Below, in pieces: positions 11,819 to 23,125 of a DNA stretch of 64,000 bases (the first letter of the stretch is position 1; every line of letters begins with the position of its first letter). Made by a program: the position numbers and the translations under genes. This DNA comes from Endocalyx cinctus (lineage: Eukaryota; Ascomycota; Sordariomycetes; Amphisphaeriales; Apiosporaceae): contig BCKC01000004.1 in assembly GCA_001600455.1 (NCBI GenBank), forward strand, positions 1,612,001 through 1,676,000. Reading direction: 5' to 3'. The notes under the pieces were generated by a model. That model saw nothing but the letters and a program-made list of their open reading frames with translations, searched no databases and was not told where the DNA came from.

Positions 11819-11940
11819 CTAGTAGAACTATTATCTAATAGATCCGTAAGTGGGTTTTTCTTTTGATATTTTGAGGATTCAATATTATGCTTAAGGAGTA
11901 TTAAATCTCTAGGTAGACTAGGATTATGTGTCACACTTAC
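11819..11940 (-). other. Probable intron in the 5' leader of the Mtr-like permease
   Basis: On the minus strand a full-consensus donor GTAAGT begins at 11940 and an acceptor CTACTAG ends at 11819, thirty bases before the ATG. The 122-base length suits a fungal intron. No good branch site was seen, so this is a prediction. Confidence 0.45.
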
Positions 11941-14788
11941 CTAACAATAACTGCAGGATGGCTTGTTCTTCACAGTCTGTGACAGGATCGTGAGATGGGC
12001 AAAGAAAAGAAATAGGTCTCGACCTGGTAATTCTAAGAAAAGAAAAGTGAAGGGGGAAAAAAAACGAGAAGACCAATGCGTACGATGGCAAGGTTTTATG
12101 ATTGGTCTTATCTCATCTTTCGGGTAACGAGTTACAACCTAGTATACTTCAAGTAATGGAATATACTCACACTTGCGTAAAGTTTAAAGATAACACCAAG
12201 GTATCTGCTTGGACGATTTGCTTCTCGGTACAAAGAACGAGCGAGAAAATTGGGCAAAGTCCTATGTCACCGGCAAGTAAATTGAAGAGATGCTCACACG
12301 ACCTCGCATTTTCCTCATTTACTTCTTTCCAGGGTAGATTCTTGTTACCAAACTATTTGTCTATAAAAGGAGTCCAAGTGGGTAGTCAGTACGTAAAGTT
12401 TTTGAGGGCCGGGCCCATTTGCCCCCGGACATGCTGTTTTGATAATCTATAGCCGATCATTCATCGTCTTACTATGTACGGTACGTATTACATACTATGT
12501 ATAGGAATGGAAATGGGGTGCCGGTCCAGTCGATGATCATAGCAGCGCGTTCGGTAACCAAGAAAGAGATCGCGTGCTCTCCGTTAGTATTTTAAGGGTA
12601 GTCGATTACGGTACATTACACTACACTGTATACGACATGGTTTACACTACGATAATACGGGGTGCAAGCGCTATTGACGTCTCTTGCGGAAAGGGTGGGA
12701 AAGGGTGGACATGGGGGGGGTTCGAAGGAGGGTAGTCTTCGGTCCTATCCGTGCTCACATCTATCTGTACGTATATGTATGACGAGGATCTATATGTATG
12801 GCGAGTCGGAGAAAATGTAAAATGTCACTATACCGCGCGCAGGCATTAGTTTTCTTTCTCCTCTTCCCTCCTCGCTTTCTTTTTTCGTCTCTACGTGTAC
12901 ACGGTACATTAGTTTCTCGAGAGGTGAGAGAGGCCCCCGCAAATAATTGTTTTCTAGAATCTTTCCCAAAATGACTTACCGACAGATCTAAAAGGACGAG
13001 CAGCATAGTAAAGAAAAAGAAGGGGAAAAAAAGGACCGAGATGGAGAGATTTGGGTTTTGATTTTGATTAGTAGGGAGAATGATCTAAACCAAATAAGTA
13101 GAGTCCTGCCGATTTCTACCGAGCGTTTGTCAACTGGCGTCGGTAAGTAGTTTTAATTATGTCATAGAAGCAAGGAATACGTGCAAGCGCCGAGAATGAG
13201 GCGTAAGCTTGTCTCAACATAAAAGTGGATAAAATAAATAATAGTCAGAGAGACAGAGAGAGACAGAGAGGAATTTGGATATGTACGGATATAACACAGC
13301 ATAACGCGGTATAACCCAGTATAACTATATAACACGGTGAGGATTAGTGCATGCACCCGTGGACGTACACTAGGCAACTAGGCTGCTAGGCTAGCTAGCT
13401 TAGGTAATTTTGGTCGTCTATCTACTATCTATACTTACTCGTACTAAAAAAAGCATCAAGTAGTGTAGCGTAGAACCACGTAAAGAATGGAGAGAGGTAA
13501 ATAGCAAATAGTAAACGGTAAATGGTAAATGGAATATTCTCACTTACTATGGTAGATCAACTTTATCGAGAATTGTGATTTGTAGTAATGAACATTTAAT
13601 TTTATGAAGGGCTATAGATTTATTTATATTATAGTTTATGGAGTCGGGTCCACGGGTATTATTTAGACTTATATAATAATAGTTTATGTAATTGTACGGG
13701 GTCCACGGGTCTGAAATTTGTTCAATGCGTAATGTACAGTAATTAGTGGATTATTTAGTATTCGCTATTCGCTATTTGCTATTCGCTATTTATTCCGACC
13801 GGATTAAGCGTTCCACTTTTTAAATCCGACCGGAATAATACCCGTTACTACTCCAAAACTAATTACTCGAGGCCAACCAACGGAGTTACGGACGACAACT
13901 AATTACCTAGATATACAGGATTGAGACGACGAGTGCTCAATAATCAACTTCACCTCCAATCTTATTGAACAATACCAACTGTATTAAGTCTACGTCAAGT
14001 TTCTATCTATACCTTCGTCATCATCACGTAGTCCTTTTTTAAAATCCTTTTTTTTTTCACCAATGAACTTGTCTTGTCATGTATTCATCCACGGGTATTG
14101 CAATTTGGTACATATTGGAGCTAACTAAGCCTGCAGCTTACAGCAGGGTATGAACACTTACGTATCCAATCGAGTGAAAGACAAGAATAAGTCTACGAGT
14201 AACTGTTTTTTTCCCTCATTAACTGTGCCTGACTTGATACAACACTTCTAATCTCAAGTATTCTGCAACATATTGAAAGCTCTACAATAACCGAATCATT
14301 CATCTACCAAATATGATCAATACCAAGAATTTGAACTAGGATTAAATAAGCCACAAAAATAATTGTTCCGGCGCTTACTTTGTATGTGTATGACTCGGGA
14401 ACTCGATATCCCCGTAAAAATTTAAATCCGACATCTACATACCTATCACAAACCATGCCGTCTACGGTAGTATCAGAAAGCCTCCTCGTTATCTCCTCGA
14501 TACTATTCACGGAGATAATGGTACAACGAGAGCAGTGAGCTTCGCGGTACACTTGTTTCATCCGAAAAGGATGATGCCGACAAGAGGATTCAAGTGAATC
14601 TGATCTCCATTTATCGTAACTAGCTTTAAGAATGTATACATAACGAATGAGTATTTAAAGAGATGATCGCACGTAGATACGGATATTCAATCATCGTTAC
14701 TTGACAATCCAGTTTCTTCATTCAAGCTACAGATATCAATAGCACAGTAAATCACCTATCAGTCTATTCATAACATAAACTTAAAACC
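11941..14788. other. Long divergent intergenic region with simple repeats
   Basis: Separates the divergent Mtr-like permease and MDR reductase genes. Bases 12,000-12,460 hold short open frames without family resemblance. Simple repeats include GAGAGACA units near 13,245-13,270, ATAAC-type units at 13,290-13,335, and the paired heptamer repeats at 13,499-13,792. From 13,860 to 14,788 I see only AT-rich sequence and the reductase promoter. Confidence 0.55.
13499..13792. repeat. Inverted pair of heptamer-repeat arms, possible fold-back element
   Basis: The left arm (13499-13533) consists of five heptamers of the type AAATAGC/AAATGGT. The right arm (about 13760-13792) consists of ATTCGCT/ATTTGCT heptamers. 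Over 33 bases, 13498-13530 matches the reverse complement of 13760-13792 at 24 positions, and all nine differences are transitions. The middle carries two copies of ATAGTTTATG followed by GGTCCACGGGT (near 13,631-13,657 and 13,679-13,710). No coding capacity. Confidence 0.5.
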
Positions 14789-15838
14789 ATGGCCCCACTC
14801 AATAAAGCTGCGGTCCTCGTCGCCAAGCAGCAGCGACCCCTCGAAATCCAAGAGCTTCCTTACACCCCTCCCTCCTCGGGGCAGATCGTCGTCAAAGTCG
14901 GCGCCATCGCCTTCAACCCGACGGACTGGGCCCTGCAAGCGATAGCGCACATCCCCGTCACCTACCCGGTCGTAGCGGGCGAGGACATCGCCGGCGAGGT
15001 CGTCGAGGTCGGTCCCGACGTGACCCGCTTCGCCGTCGGCGACCGCGTCACGAGCCTCGTCCTCGGCCTCTTGACCGGCCGAAACGTCGAGGGCGCTTTT
15101 CAGGAGTACGTCGTCGCGAGCGAGCGCGTGACCGCCAAGATCCCCGAGAACCTCGCGTACGAGGACGCTTGCACTCTGCCTTTAGGCTTCGCCGTCGCCG
15201 TCTCGGGTTTGTTTCAGAAGGATTTTTTGGATCTGCCCCTCCCGAAGTTGGACGACGACGCGGGAAAAGAAAGCAAAAAGACTCTTCTCGTTTGGGGCGG
15301 CGCTTCGAGCGTAGGCGCTAACGCTATCCAGCTCGCCGTCGCGGCCGGGTACGACGTCTTGACGACTTGCTCGCCTAAGAACTTCGAGCTCGCGAAGAAG
15401 ATCGGGGCGAGCGCCGCGTTCGATTACCGGAGCGAGAAGGTCGTGGACGACATCGTCGCCGCCCTGGAGGGGAAGGTGCTCGCGGGATGTTTCGACAGCA
15501 TCACCGTAGGCGGGGCGCTCGAGGCGCAAGCCGAGGTTCTGAGGCGGTGCGCCGTCGAGGGCGAGACGAACATGCTGATCCCGACGGCGCAGCCGCTACG
15601 AGGACCGGCGCCCGAAGGCGGCGTTTTGACCAAGTTTATCCTGTGCACCGACACGGCGGAAAATGATATCGGCATGTTCGCGTTCTGCGAGTTCTTGTCC
15701 GAGGCCCTGCGCCGCGGTCGGTACCATATCGCGCCGGAGAAATACGTCTTTGGACGCGGGCTGGAGTCCGTGCAGGGCGCTTTGGATTATTTGAGAAAGG
15801 GCGTGTCGGCGCAGAAGGTGGTCGTTTCTCTTCAGTAA
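14789..15838 (+). CDS. Medium-chain dehydrogenase/reductase (enoyl-reductase type, zinc-independent)
   Basis: A single-exon gene of 349 residues, the usual length for the NADPH-dependent quinone/enoyl reductase branch of the MDR superfamily. The N-terminal GroES-like domain (about residues 8-120) includes AFNPTDWALQ and GEDIAGEVVEVG. The cofactor-binding Rossmann domain follows at about residue 165, with LVWGGASSVGANAIQLA carrying the nucleotide-binding glycines. I see no structural or catalytic zinc cysteine cluster, so this is not a classical zinc alcohol dehydrogenase. Fungal relatives include stand-alone trans-acting enoyl reductases of polyketide pathways and toxin-responsive reductases; no polyketide synthase is present here. 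Start ATG 14789 has good context (AAAACCATGG). GC-rich third positions. Confidence 0.85.
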   Translation: MAPLNKAAVLVAKQQRPLEIQELPYTPPSSGQIVVKVGAIAFNPTDWALQAIAHIPVTYPVVAGEDIAGEVVEVGPDVTRFAVGDRVTSLVLGLLTGRNVEGAFQEYVVASERVTAKIPENLAYEDACTLPLGFAVAVSGLFQKDFLDLPLPKLDDDAGKESKKTLLVWGGASSVGANAIQLAVAAGYDVLTTCSPKNFELAKKIGASAAFDYRSEKVVDDIVAALEGKVLAGCFDSITVGGALEAQAEVLRRCAVEGETNMLIPTAQPLRGPAPEGGVLTKFILCTDTAENDIGMFAFCEFLSEALRRGRYHIAPEKYVFGRGLESVQGALDYLRKGVSAQKVVVSLQ

Positions 15839-16701
15839 ATTTCGGAGAGATATATGAGTAAACGAATTATGGATATTTAATGGGCTTTGTATTTCTTTTA
15901 TTAATTTTCTTATGTATTTCAAGATTTAAAGGGAGTGTGGCCTGAATCATACTGTCGTTTTTGTTCTATTTTGTTCTAGCTTACGAATTGCATTATCTTT
16001 ATTTTCAAGTGCTTGACATCATATAACATAAACGTAAAAAAGACACGATGAGATCCTTCCACCTACCGACTGGAGATTATGTCAGGGCGATTCAAGTTAA
16101 AGGTAGAAGGGAGGGTAAATGTATTGCTCGTCTATCTTTTCGGTAATCATTAACATCTGGATATATCGGCGTCGACGACTTGCCAAGTTCTGGCTAAATT
16201 GGATAGTTGGAGAAGTTGGGAATCCCCTTACTTCCTTGTTGTTGGTCGTTGGGGAATCTTCCGCAATTGGTCCGTTAGTGCTTAAAATCTCCATCCGGTC
16301 TTCATATAAATACCTAAAGAGATGAGATTTGTATCGTGGTTACATTGCAGCTTCGTATCACGGTTGCACTATGCTCTATCTTGGTCCGTACCGTTTTCCC
16401 GGCCTCCAATTTAGGAGCGAGATGGATTTCTGGCAGATTGCAAAATCTCTCTTGCATAATATCGACGTCGCAATTATCCCCTTGTCTTCTTTCTTTGGGG
16501 GGCTTGGTGCCATGTGCAATATATTGCAATAGATCCCACTCTTCCAAGATGATCTAGATCAGGGACGGGAATATTGTTTATAATAAACATAAATGGGCAC
16601 AACGCCCGCTCTTGTTTTTCTCTCATTGATTTACCCGAGTAGGTGATAAAAAATCACTCTTGGCGTGTGAACTTGGGAAAAAAAACATTGTAAACCTCAC
16701 A
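15839..16701. other. Intergenic region between reductase and GMC oxidoreductase
   Basis: Reductase 3' flank and GMC promoter. A TATA-like TTATAATAAA lies at about 16,577-16,586. Overlapping short frames near 16,097-16,557 on both strands resemble no known protein. Confidence 0.55.
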
Positions 16702-18522
16702 ATGATTGCTCAATTACTCGCCCTTGGGCTCCTCGCCGCAACTACGGGGGTAATCGCCCAAACACCCGATCTCACCTACGACTACATCGTCGTAGGCTCT
16801 GGGCCAGGCGGCGCTCCTTTAGCAGCCAACCTCGCGCGGGCCGGCCAATCGGTACTCCTACTCGAAGCGGGACAGGACCTAGGCGACAACGCGAACTACT
16901 CGGATATCGCGAACTTCAACCTCGCCGGCAACGACGAGAAGTCCCGGTGGGATTTCTTCGTCAGGCACTTCCCCGACGACGACGAGCGCGAGGACAAGTA
17001 CGAGAAGATGACGTGGCGAAACGAGGACGGGTCCTTCTACGTCGGGCTCGACCCTCCCGAGGGCGCCGAGCGGCTGGGCGTGTACTACCCTAGGGCGGCC
17101 ACCCTCGGCGGGTGCGCCATGCACAACGGCGGCGTGTGCACCCTGCCGGCGGACGACGATTGGAACCGCATCGCCGAGATGACCGGCGACGATACCTGGT
17201 CGGCCGAGAACATGCGCAGGTACTTCGTCAAGATGGAGGCGAACGAGTACCTGCCCCCCGGAACGGCCGGGCACGGGTTCGACGGGTACGTGAACACGAC
17301 GATCAGCGACCCGTCCTTCATGAACGCGACGTCTTCGGACCTGCAGAAGCTCGCCGGCCAGCTGATCAAGACGATCGGTGGAGGGGCCGCGAGGGATATC
17401 AACGCGCCGGATCCGGAGCGGGATCAGTCCACGGGAGTTTTTGGGTTGGCAAGCCACGCGGATAAGAACGGTAAGAGGGCCGGGACCAACACCTACCTCA
17501 GAAAAACCCTGGACGACCCCGCCGAGTACCCCCTGACGGTCCAGCTGGACACGCTCGTGACCAAGATCCTGTTCGCCGAGGATTCAGACCCGCCCACCGC
17601 CGTCGGCGTCGAGTTCCTGCGGGGGCCGTACATGTACGAGGCGGACCCGCGCCACAACAGCAGCGACGAGGGCGAGGTGGGCCAGGTCCTGGCCAAGAAA
17701 GAAGTGATCATCGCCGGGGGCGCGTTCAACTCGCCCCAGATCCTCAAGCTGAGCGGGATCGGTCCCGCCGCCGAGCTGGAAAAATTCGGCATCCCTTTAG
17801 TAAAAGATCTGCCGGGCGTGGGCGAGAGGTTAGGGGACAACTACGAGGCCGGGCTGCTAGGCTTGGCCGAGAAGGATCTGACGGGCGCGGCGGGGCCGGT
17901 GGCCGTGATTCTGAAGACGCCGACGGCGCGAAAGAACAGGAACGTCCACGCCTGGTGCGGCGCTTTCTCGTTCGAAGGGTTTTATCCCGGGTTTCCTACC
18001 AACTACGGCCCGAGCCAGTACGAGTGCGCGATGGTCCACATGAACCCGCGGTCGCAGGCCGGGTACGTCCGTCTGCGATCGGCCGACCCGCGAGCGATGC
18101 CCGAGATCAACCTCAACTTCTTCGCCGAGGGGGCGGACGAGGACCTGACCGAGATCCTGGACGGCGTGAAAGTTTTGCGCGGCGCTTTGGCGGGAGCGGG
18201 ATCGCCGATTACCCCCTTCGACGAGAAGCACCCTTGCCCGGGAAAGGACGAGGAGTGCACCGACGAGGCCCAGAAGGAGTACATCATGCTGCAGTCGTAC
18301 TCGCACCACGCCAGCAGCACGTGCGCCGTCGGCGCCGACGACGACGAGATGGCCGTTCTCGACTCCAAGTTCCGCGTCCGCGGCGTCAAGGGCTTGCGGG
18401 TCGTAGACGCTTCCGCCTTCCCCGAGGTCCCGGGCGCGTTCCCGGTCTGCCCGGTTTTCATGCTAGCCGAGAAAGCTACGGAAGATATCCTTACAGAGCT
18501 TGCGGCTTCTAAATCCGAGTAA
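16702..18522 (+). CDS. Secreted GMC-family FAD oxidoreductase
   Basis: A single-exon gene of 606 residues, typical for the glucose-methanol-choline oxidoreductase family (CAZy AA3-like). Residues 1-20 (MIAQLLALGLLAATTGVIAQ) form a signal peptide, so the enzyme is probably secreted. The FAD-binding motif VVGSGPGG is at residues 30-37, with LLLEAGQD as the end of the beta-alpha-beta unit. Further family signatures are TLGGCAMHNGGV and GAFNSPQILKLSGIG. The catalytic histidine region SYSHHASSTCAVG has His535/His536. The position usually held by the second catalytic His or Asn aligns with Phe580 in VPGAFPVCPVFM. ATG 16702 is chosen because the frame is open upstream but has no earlier ATG. Substrate unknown: alcohols, sugars or aryl alcohols are possible. 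Confidence 0.88.
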   Translation: MIAQLLALGLLAATTGVIAQTPDLTYDYIVVGSGPGGAPLAANLARAGQSVLLLEAGQDLGDNANYSDIANFNLAGNDEKSRWDFFVRHFPDDDEREDKYEKMTWRNEDGSFYVGLDPPEGAERLGVYYPRAATLGGCAMHNGGVCTLPADDDWNRIAEMTGDDTWSAENMRRYFVKMEANEYLPPGTAGHGFDGYVNTTISDPSFMNATSSDLQKLAGQLIKTIGGGAARDINAPDPERDQSTGVFGLASHADKNGKRAGTNTYLRKTLDDPAEYPLTVQLDTLVTKILFAEDSDPPTAVGVEFLRGPYMYEADPRHNSSDEGEVGQVLAKKEVIIAGGAFNSPQILKLSGIGPAAELEKFGIPLVKDLPGVGERLGDNYEAGLLGLAEKDLTGAAGPVAVILKTPTARKNRNVHAWCGAFSFEGFYPGFPTNYGPSQYECAMVHMNPRSQAGYVRLRSADPRAMPEINLNFFAEGADEDLTEILDGVKVLRGALAGAGSPITPFDEKHPCPGKDEECTDEAQKEYIMLQSYSHHASSTCAVGADDDEMAVLDSKFRVRGVKGLRVVDASAFPEVPGAFPVCPVFMLAEKATEDILTELAASKSE

Positions 18523-19139
18523 GGATAGGAGAGGAGGTTCAAAAATTATTTTACGTCGAGGAACGGAGCTGAGCCGAAATTTAGATATATAATGGCTAGG
18601 CTAGGTTAGAAGGACGGGAAAATAATCCGGTCTGTTTCTTCTCTTGTAGATAGATACGTCCGTTCATGTATACACACAAGTTACACTCAATACTCGTAGA
18701 GACTTTAGATACTAGCACAGAGAAACAAAACAATATCAAGGACAGTCACCACCTATCAGCTTAACGATGTGAGATCGTCTATAATGGTGCCTGAAATCAA
18801 GCGAGGCGACAAACTCGGATCTTTATCCTTGGATCCACTACAGCATGTGTTTCCTTAACCCTTTTTCTCAATGAGCAGTGCAATCGACTGTTAAATAAAT
18901 AATCTCGGAATATTGGATAAAACAAACTGTAATTCTGTATAGAGAGGTATTATGATACTAATAAGGTTATCTGAAAATTAAGCATAAGTACGATAACAAA
19001 GCTTGCTTTATCGATAAGTTAGATAAGATATTTTATTTTCTAAGAGTCGAGTTTTTGGAGGGGACCGAGCAAGATCATCAGCAAGATATAACTAGCTTGA
19101 CAACTCGCATAGAATTCGATCTTAGAGTTATATAGTAAA
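18523..19139. other. Intergenic region before SDA1
   Basis: AT-rich, holding the GMC 3' flank and the SDA1 promoter. I see no gene, RNA or notable repeat beyond short TAGGC-type repeats near 18,590-18,605. Confidence 0.55.
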
Positions 19140-21630
19140 ATGGGAAAGCGAAAAGTAGCAGCCCTTGAAAAGGTCGAAGCCGACCTTGCGGGCTTACAAT
19201 ACAAGATTAGAAGAGACCCTCAGTTTGTCTACCTCGATATCATCTAAACTATAGCTTTCTCAACTGACCTTTTTTTGTTTACCTACAGAGCATACGAAAA
19301 GGAATTCATTGAAAACTGGCAGCAATACGATGCTTCGAGGGAGAAATTCCTCGCAGCACCTTCGGGAGCAGATGTTCACTCTCTCATCACATTTCGAGAA
19401 CAAATAGACATGAGTAGGTAAACCTCCCTCAGCTTTGGACGCGACGCCTTTTCATATTTGAAATGCTAATTTGGGAGTTAACAGTTGCGCATGTTGCCGA
19501 ATTATACCCTCAAATAACGGCAAAATTTTCCCAAGATCTGAAAAGTATCCTAATTACACACCATGCGGTACTCGAGGCGACGTTGCGCGAGAAAATCGTA
19601 TCAAGTCTCACTCTCCTCAGGCGCAAGGAGGTGATTGACAGCTCCGAACTGTTGACCACCCTCTTACCCATCCTCATATCGACTCCTTCCAAATCACTAC
19701 GTATGTTATTATACCAGAAGATTCTCAGCGATATTCGAAATACGAACGCGAAGGCGACAAATCACCGCGTGAATCGTACTATGCAAACCGCGCTCTACAA
19801 CCTTGTTACAGATCGTACATCATCAAAGGCAATATGGGCCGTGAAAATAGTAAGGGAATTATGGAGGCGCCAGGTATGGTCGGGTACGTATAATCGCAAA
19901 GAGTTTTGCTTTTATGTTGACAAAAAAGAAAAACTGGCATTAACATAAATAATAGATGCGAAAACCGTCGATATTATGCGGCAAGCCTCTCTGTCCGATG
20001 ACCCAAAGGTGGTTGCTGGTGCCACGAAGTTCTTTTTGGGGGGCGACAAAGAACGCGAGGAATTTGAAGACGATAGCAGTGATGAGGAGACGGTCGATAT
20101 CAGAAAAGTAAAACACCAAATCGGTATCAACAAAAAATCTAAGAAGTCGCAAAAGGTTCTTGAAAAGGCGAAGGACAGAGTAAAACGACAAGAAAAGAAG
20201 AAAAATTCAACGCACGGTCTTAACTTTTCTGCCCTGCATTTGCTTCAAGATCCTCAGGGCTTTAGTGAAGTCCTCTTTGAGAAGCATCTTCAGAACTCAA
20301 AATCAAAATTGCCACTAGAAACGAAGTTATCCGTCCTACAACTGGTAACACGACTTATCGGTCTACACAAGCTGACCGTAATCTCTCTCTACTCTTGGTT
20401 TATCTCCCGCCTCACACCGCGACAGCAATCAGTCACGTCGATTTTAGCTTCCTTAGCTCAGGCCACCCATAACCTAGTACCCCCAGACGTCTTAGAGCCT
20501 TTGATACAGAAGATCGCGAACGAATTCGTGTCTGAAGCCTCCGCATCTGAGGTTTGCTCGTCAGGTAAGCATTCCCCTTCCCTTTATCAAACGGACGACC
20601 AAAAATAAGACGTCTATACTAATACGTGTTTATTATTTAAATAGGTCTTAATGCGATTCGCGAGATCTGCGCTCGCCAACCACTAGCTATGAGTGATACT
20701 CTGCTACAGGATCTTGTCGAGTATCGAAAAAGCAAAGACAAAGGTGTCATGATGGCTGCTCGTGGATTACTCTCATTATACCGTGAGAAAGGTGCCGAGC
20801 TACTCCGCAAGAAGGATCGTGGCAAGAATGCTACTATAGGCCTCAAAACGGGTGATCTTAAGCAGCAAAAATTCGGCGAAGAAGAAACAGGTGAGATCGA
20901 AGGCCTAGAACTACTGGCTAAATGGAAAGCAGAACAGAAGAAGCGCAAGCGGCTAGAAAAGGGCCTAGACGCGGAGTCCGGAGAGAACCCCGGTGAAGAA
21001 GAGGATGAAGAGGACTCAGATGGATGGGAAGTCGCTTCTATGGATAGTAGTGACTCTGGTGAATGGATCAGAGTCAGTGATTCCGAAGATGAAGATGAGC
21101 CACAGTCAAAGAAGCAGAAGGTTGATGGAGAAGAAAGTGACGAGGAAAACGAGGACGACGAGGAATCCATGGATTTCTTGAAACTCGCAACTACACAGAT
21201 CCTCACACCAGCCGATTTAGCTAAACTTCGCGAACTACGGATGGAAGCCAATATCGACAAAGCAGTGGGCAACCGCAAGAAAAAGCAAGAAATGGAGCGT
21301 CATATTGACGAGGGGTTGACGGCAGAGCAGATAGAAGCGCCATCGAAACTACGCAAGGCCACTAAGGAGGAGAGGATAGCGTTGGCCAAGGAGGGCAAGC
21401 CGGATCGTGAAGAACACAAATCAACCCAGGCTATCCGCAAGTCCAAGAAGGATGCCGAGGGCAAATCTACGACGAACAAAGAGAAGGCGCGCAAGAAGAA
21501 CTTCCTAATGACGATAGGCAAAGCCAAGTCGAAGCAGAAGCGCAGTCTGGTCACAATGAGAAATGTGCTGAAGAATCACGTGGAGAGGAGCAAATCTGGA
21601 GGAAGGCGTAGAAATGGTCAATCCAGATAA
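19140..21630 (+). CDS. SDA1: SDA1, 60S ribosome biogenesis factor
   Basis: Nucleolar/nuclear protein needed for 60S pre-ribosome maturation and export and for passage through G1. The model has five exons: 19140-19222, 19289-19413, 19485-19883, 19956-20564 and 20645-21630, encoding 733 residues, normal for the family. Introns are 66-80 bases; the second has a clear TGCTAAT branch site. The N-terminal part carries the NUC130/3NT-type region (AHVAELYPQITAKF, LLRRKEVIDSSELL, STPSKSLRMLLYQKILSD, TTNHRVNRTMQTALYNL). The central part reads FSALHLLQDPQGF and TPRQQSVTSILASLAQATH. The C-terminal SDA1 domain has a long acidic stretch (about residues 505-570) and a basic end (KSTTNKEKARKKNFLMT) with nuclear-localisation character. 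Codon use is much less GC-biased than in neighbouring metabolic genes. Confidence 0.95.
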
Positions 21631-21973
21631 AGATAAGGATGGCGGAACTCGTTAATAATAGAAAATATGGGATTTATTACATTCCAAAGAATATCCATTG
21701 AATAACCGTCCCTGCATTTATTATTATGTGAGATTGGTATGTTGGAGTATGGATATCATTCCTATACCCTGCCCCGTCAGCTTCAACTAAAGAGGGGGAA
21801 GCATGGGCAGGGGTTTTGACAGGTCTCAGAATTCCATTGCCGTGAAAGCAACAGATATTTCCTATTTCGCCCAATAAACTCTGACGTATTCTTGCTTGTC
21901 TCGAAGACCTGCCATACCCTTCATGCTTGTTCAGACGAAGCCTCTCCCAAGCTACCCCATATAAGATACAGCC

Positions 21974-21976
21974 CGG

Positions 21977-22007
<31 letters not shown>

Positions 22008-22010
22008 CCG
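21974..22010. repeat. Near-perfect CGG-T16-A15-CCG palindrome
   Basis: CGG is followed by 16 T, 15 A and CCG, so the two halves are reverse complements and can form a hairpin or cruciform. It lies about 345 bases past the SDA1 stop. Homopolymer length may be affected by sequencing error. Confidence 0.85.
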
Positions 22011-22992
22011 AATCGCTACATGTCTTAGCACCCCTATTTTATTGTCCGACAGTAAGACAATGTGTATACGATCGCACTTATTTATTTCGCTGGTTTAACT
22101 GATCAATTCACAGCGGTCACTAGAATTATCTCGACTTGACTCGAAAGGAATTATCTTACATCTACTTACCCAATACACTGAAGCCTCCGCTGCTGACCCT
22201 ATATATAGTGTAGATGACATTACTTGACGTCACACCTTACAGCCTTGGTTCCTGACATTGCCGTATTCACGTACTCTCTTTAGTGCTCCTTCGCTGACGG
22301 CCTTGACTTGGCAGCCTTGGGACAACGCCTATGGGATTGATAAAATTGTAATCAATCCGGCTGAGAGTCAGATAAGCTTCGAAGAAACTGGGCGGGCTCC
22401 AGCATCCTATGCGGCACAATCTAATCAATTATACCACACTTTCTGCAAAATCGCGTCATAGCACGTATGTATTATATATCCTATAATTAGTGACACTCCT
22501 CTCTTTCTGGTTTGTGTTGGTTCACACTACATATATTATCTTGACAAATGCTCTTTATTCTCGATATAAAATTCTGTTTTTAGATGAAAATAAACTCCGT
22601 CAAATATACTGAATAGCTAATCTCATCTATTACGACATAAGATGAGAGCAAATCACTTGATATCTTCTATTTATACTTGATAACTAAAGTATCGGAATCT
22701 ATGTAGCTTATTTGCTTAAGTTTGCCTTGCAATTACCCTTGGTAAGCTTGGCATTCCCGTCTACATGAAAGGGCGTCTGATAATACCGGAGGGAGGATGC
22801 CGAAGATAGAGGATTTATTGTTTATTATTGTATAAATGGCCGTAAGATTATGGGTATAATACAATAAGCAGCTAATGAAAGAGGTATCTCATCCGAGGAA
22901 CCATCCCCATAGATAGCTACGTGTCAGAGGTGAATTGCGTGGGTGACAGTCATGGGCAGACGAGGATGACTGTTACTGGCAAGGTGTATGGA

Positions 22993-23001
22993 TATAAAAT
23001 A
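22993..23001 (+). promoter_or_regulatory. TATA-like box of the acyltransferase gene
   Basis: TATAAAATA lies 125 bases before the preferred start codon at 23126 but only 29 bases before another in-frame ATG at 23030. This spacing makes 23030 unlikely to be far inside the transcript and favours 23126. Confidence 0.45.
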
Positions 23002-23125
23002 GCCGCCGGATCTCAGCTGTAATTATGCTATGCGTTTCAAGTCTGAAGCTATCGTTTTCTCCGGAGTAAGAAAAAAAAACTGGCATCAGGTCGATAGGGT
23101 AGAGGTATACAGATTATTACGCAGA

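Larger units (their letters stand above)
21631..23125. other. Intergenic region between SDA1 and the acyltransferase
   Basis: Contains the T/A palindrome at 21,974-22,010. The stretch 22,260-22,460 has a short open frame with no family resemblance. AT-rich DNA and the acyltransferase promoter follow. Confidence 0.55.

Noticed and set aside
16660..16701. 14-codon N-terminal extension of the GMC oxidoreductase
   Set aside because: It would need a TTG start and would bury the signal peptide that begins exactly at ATG 16702.
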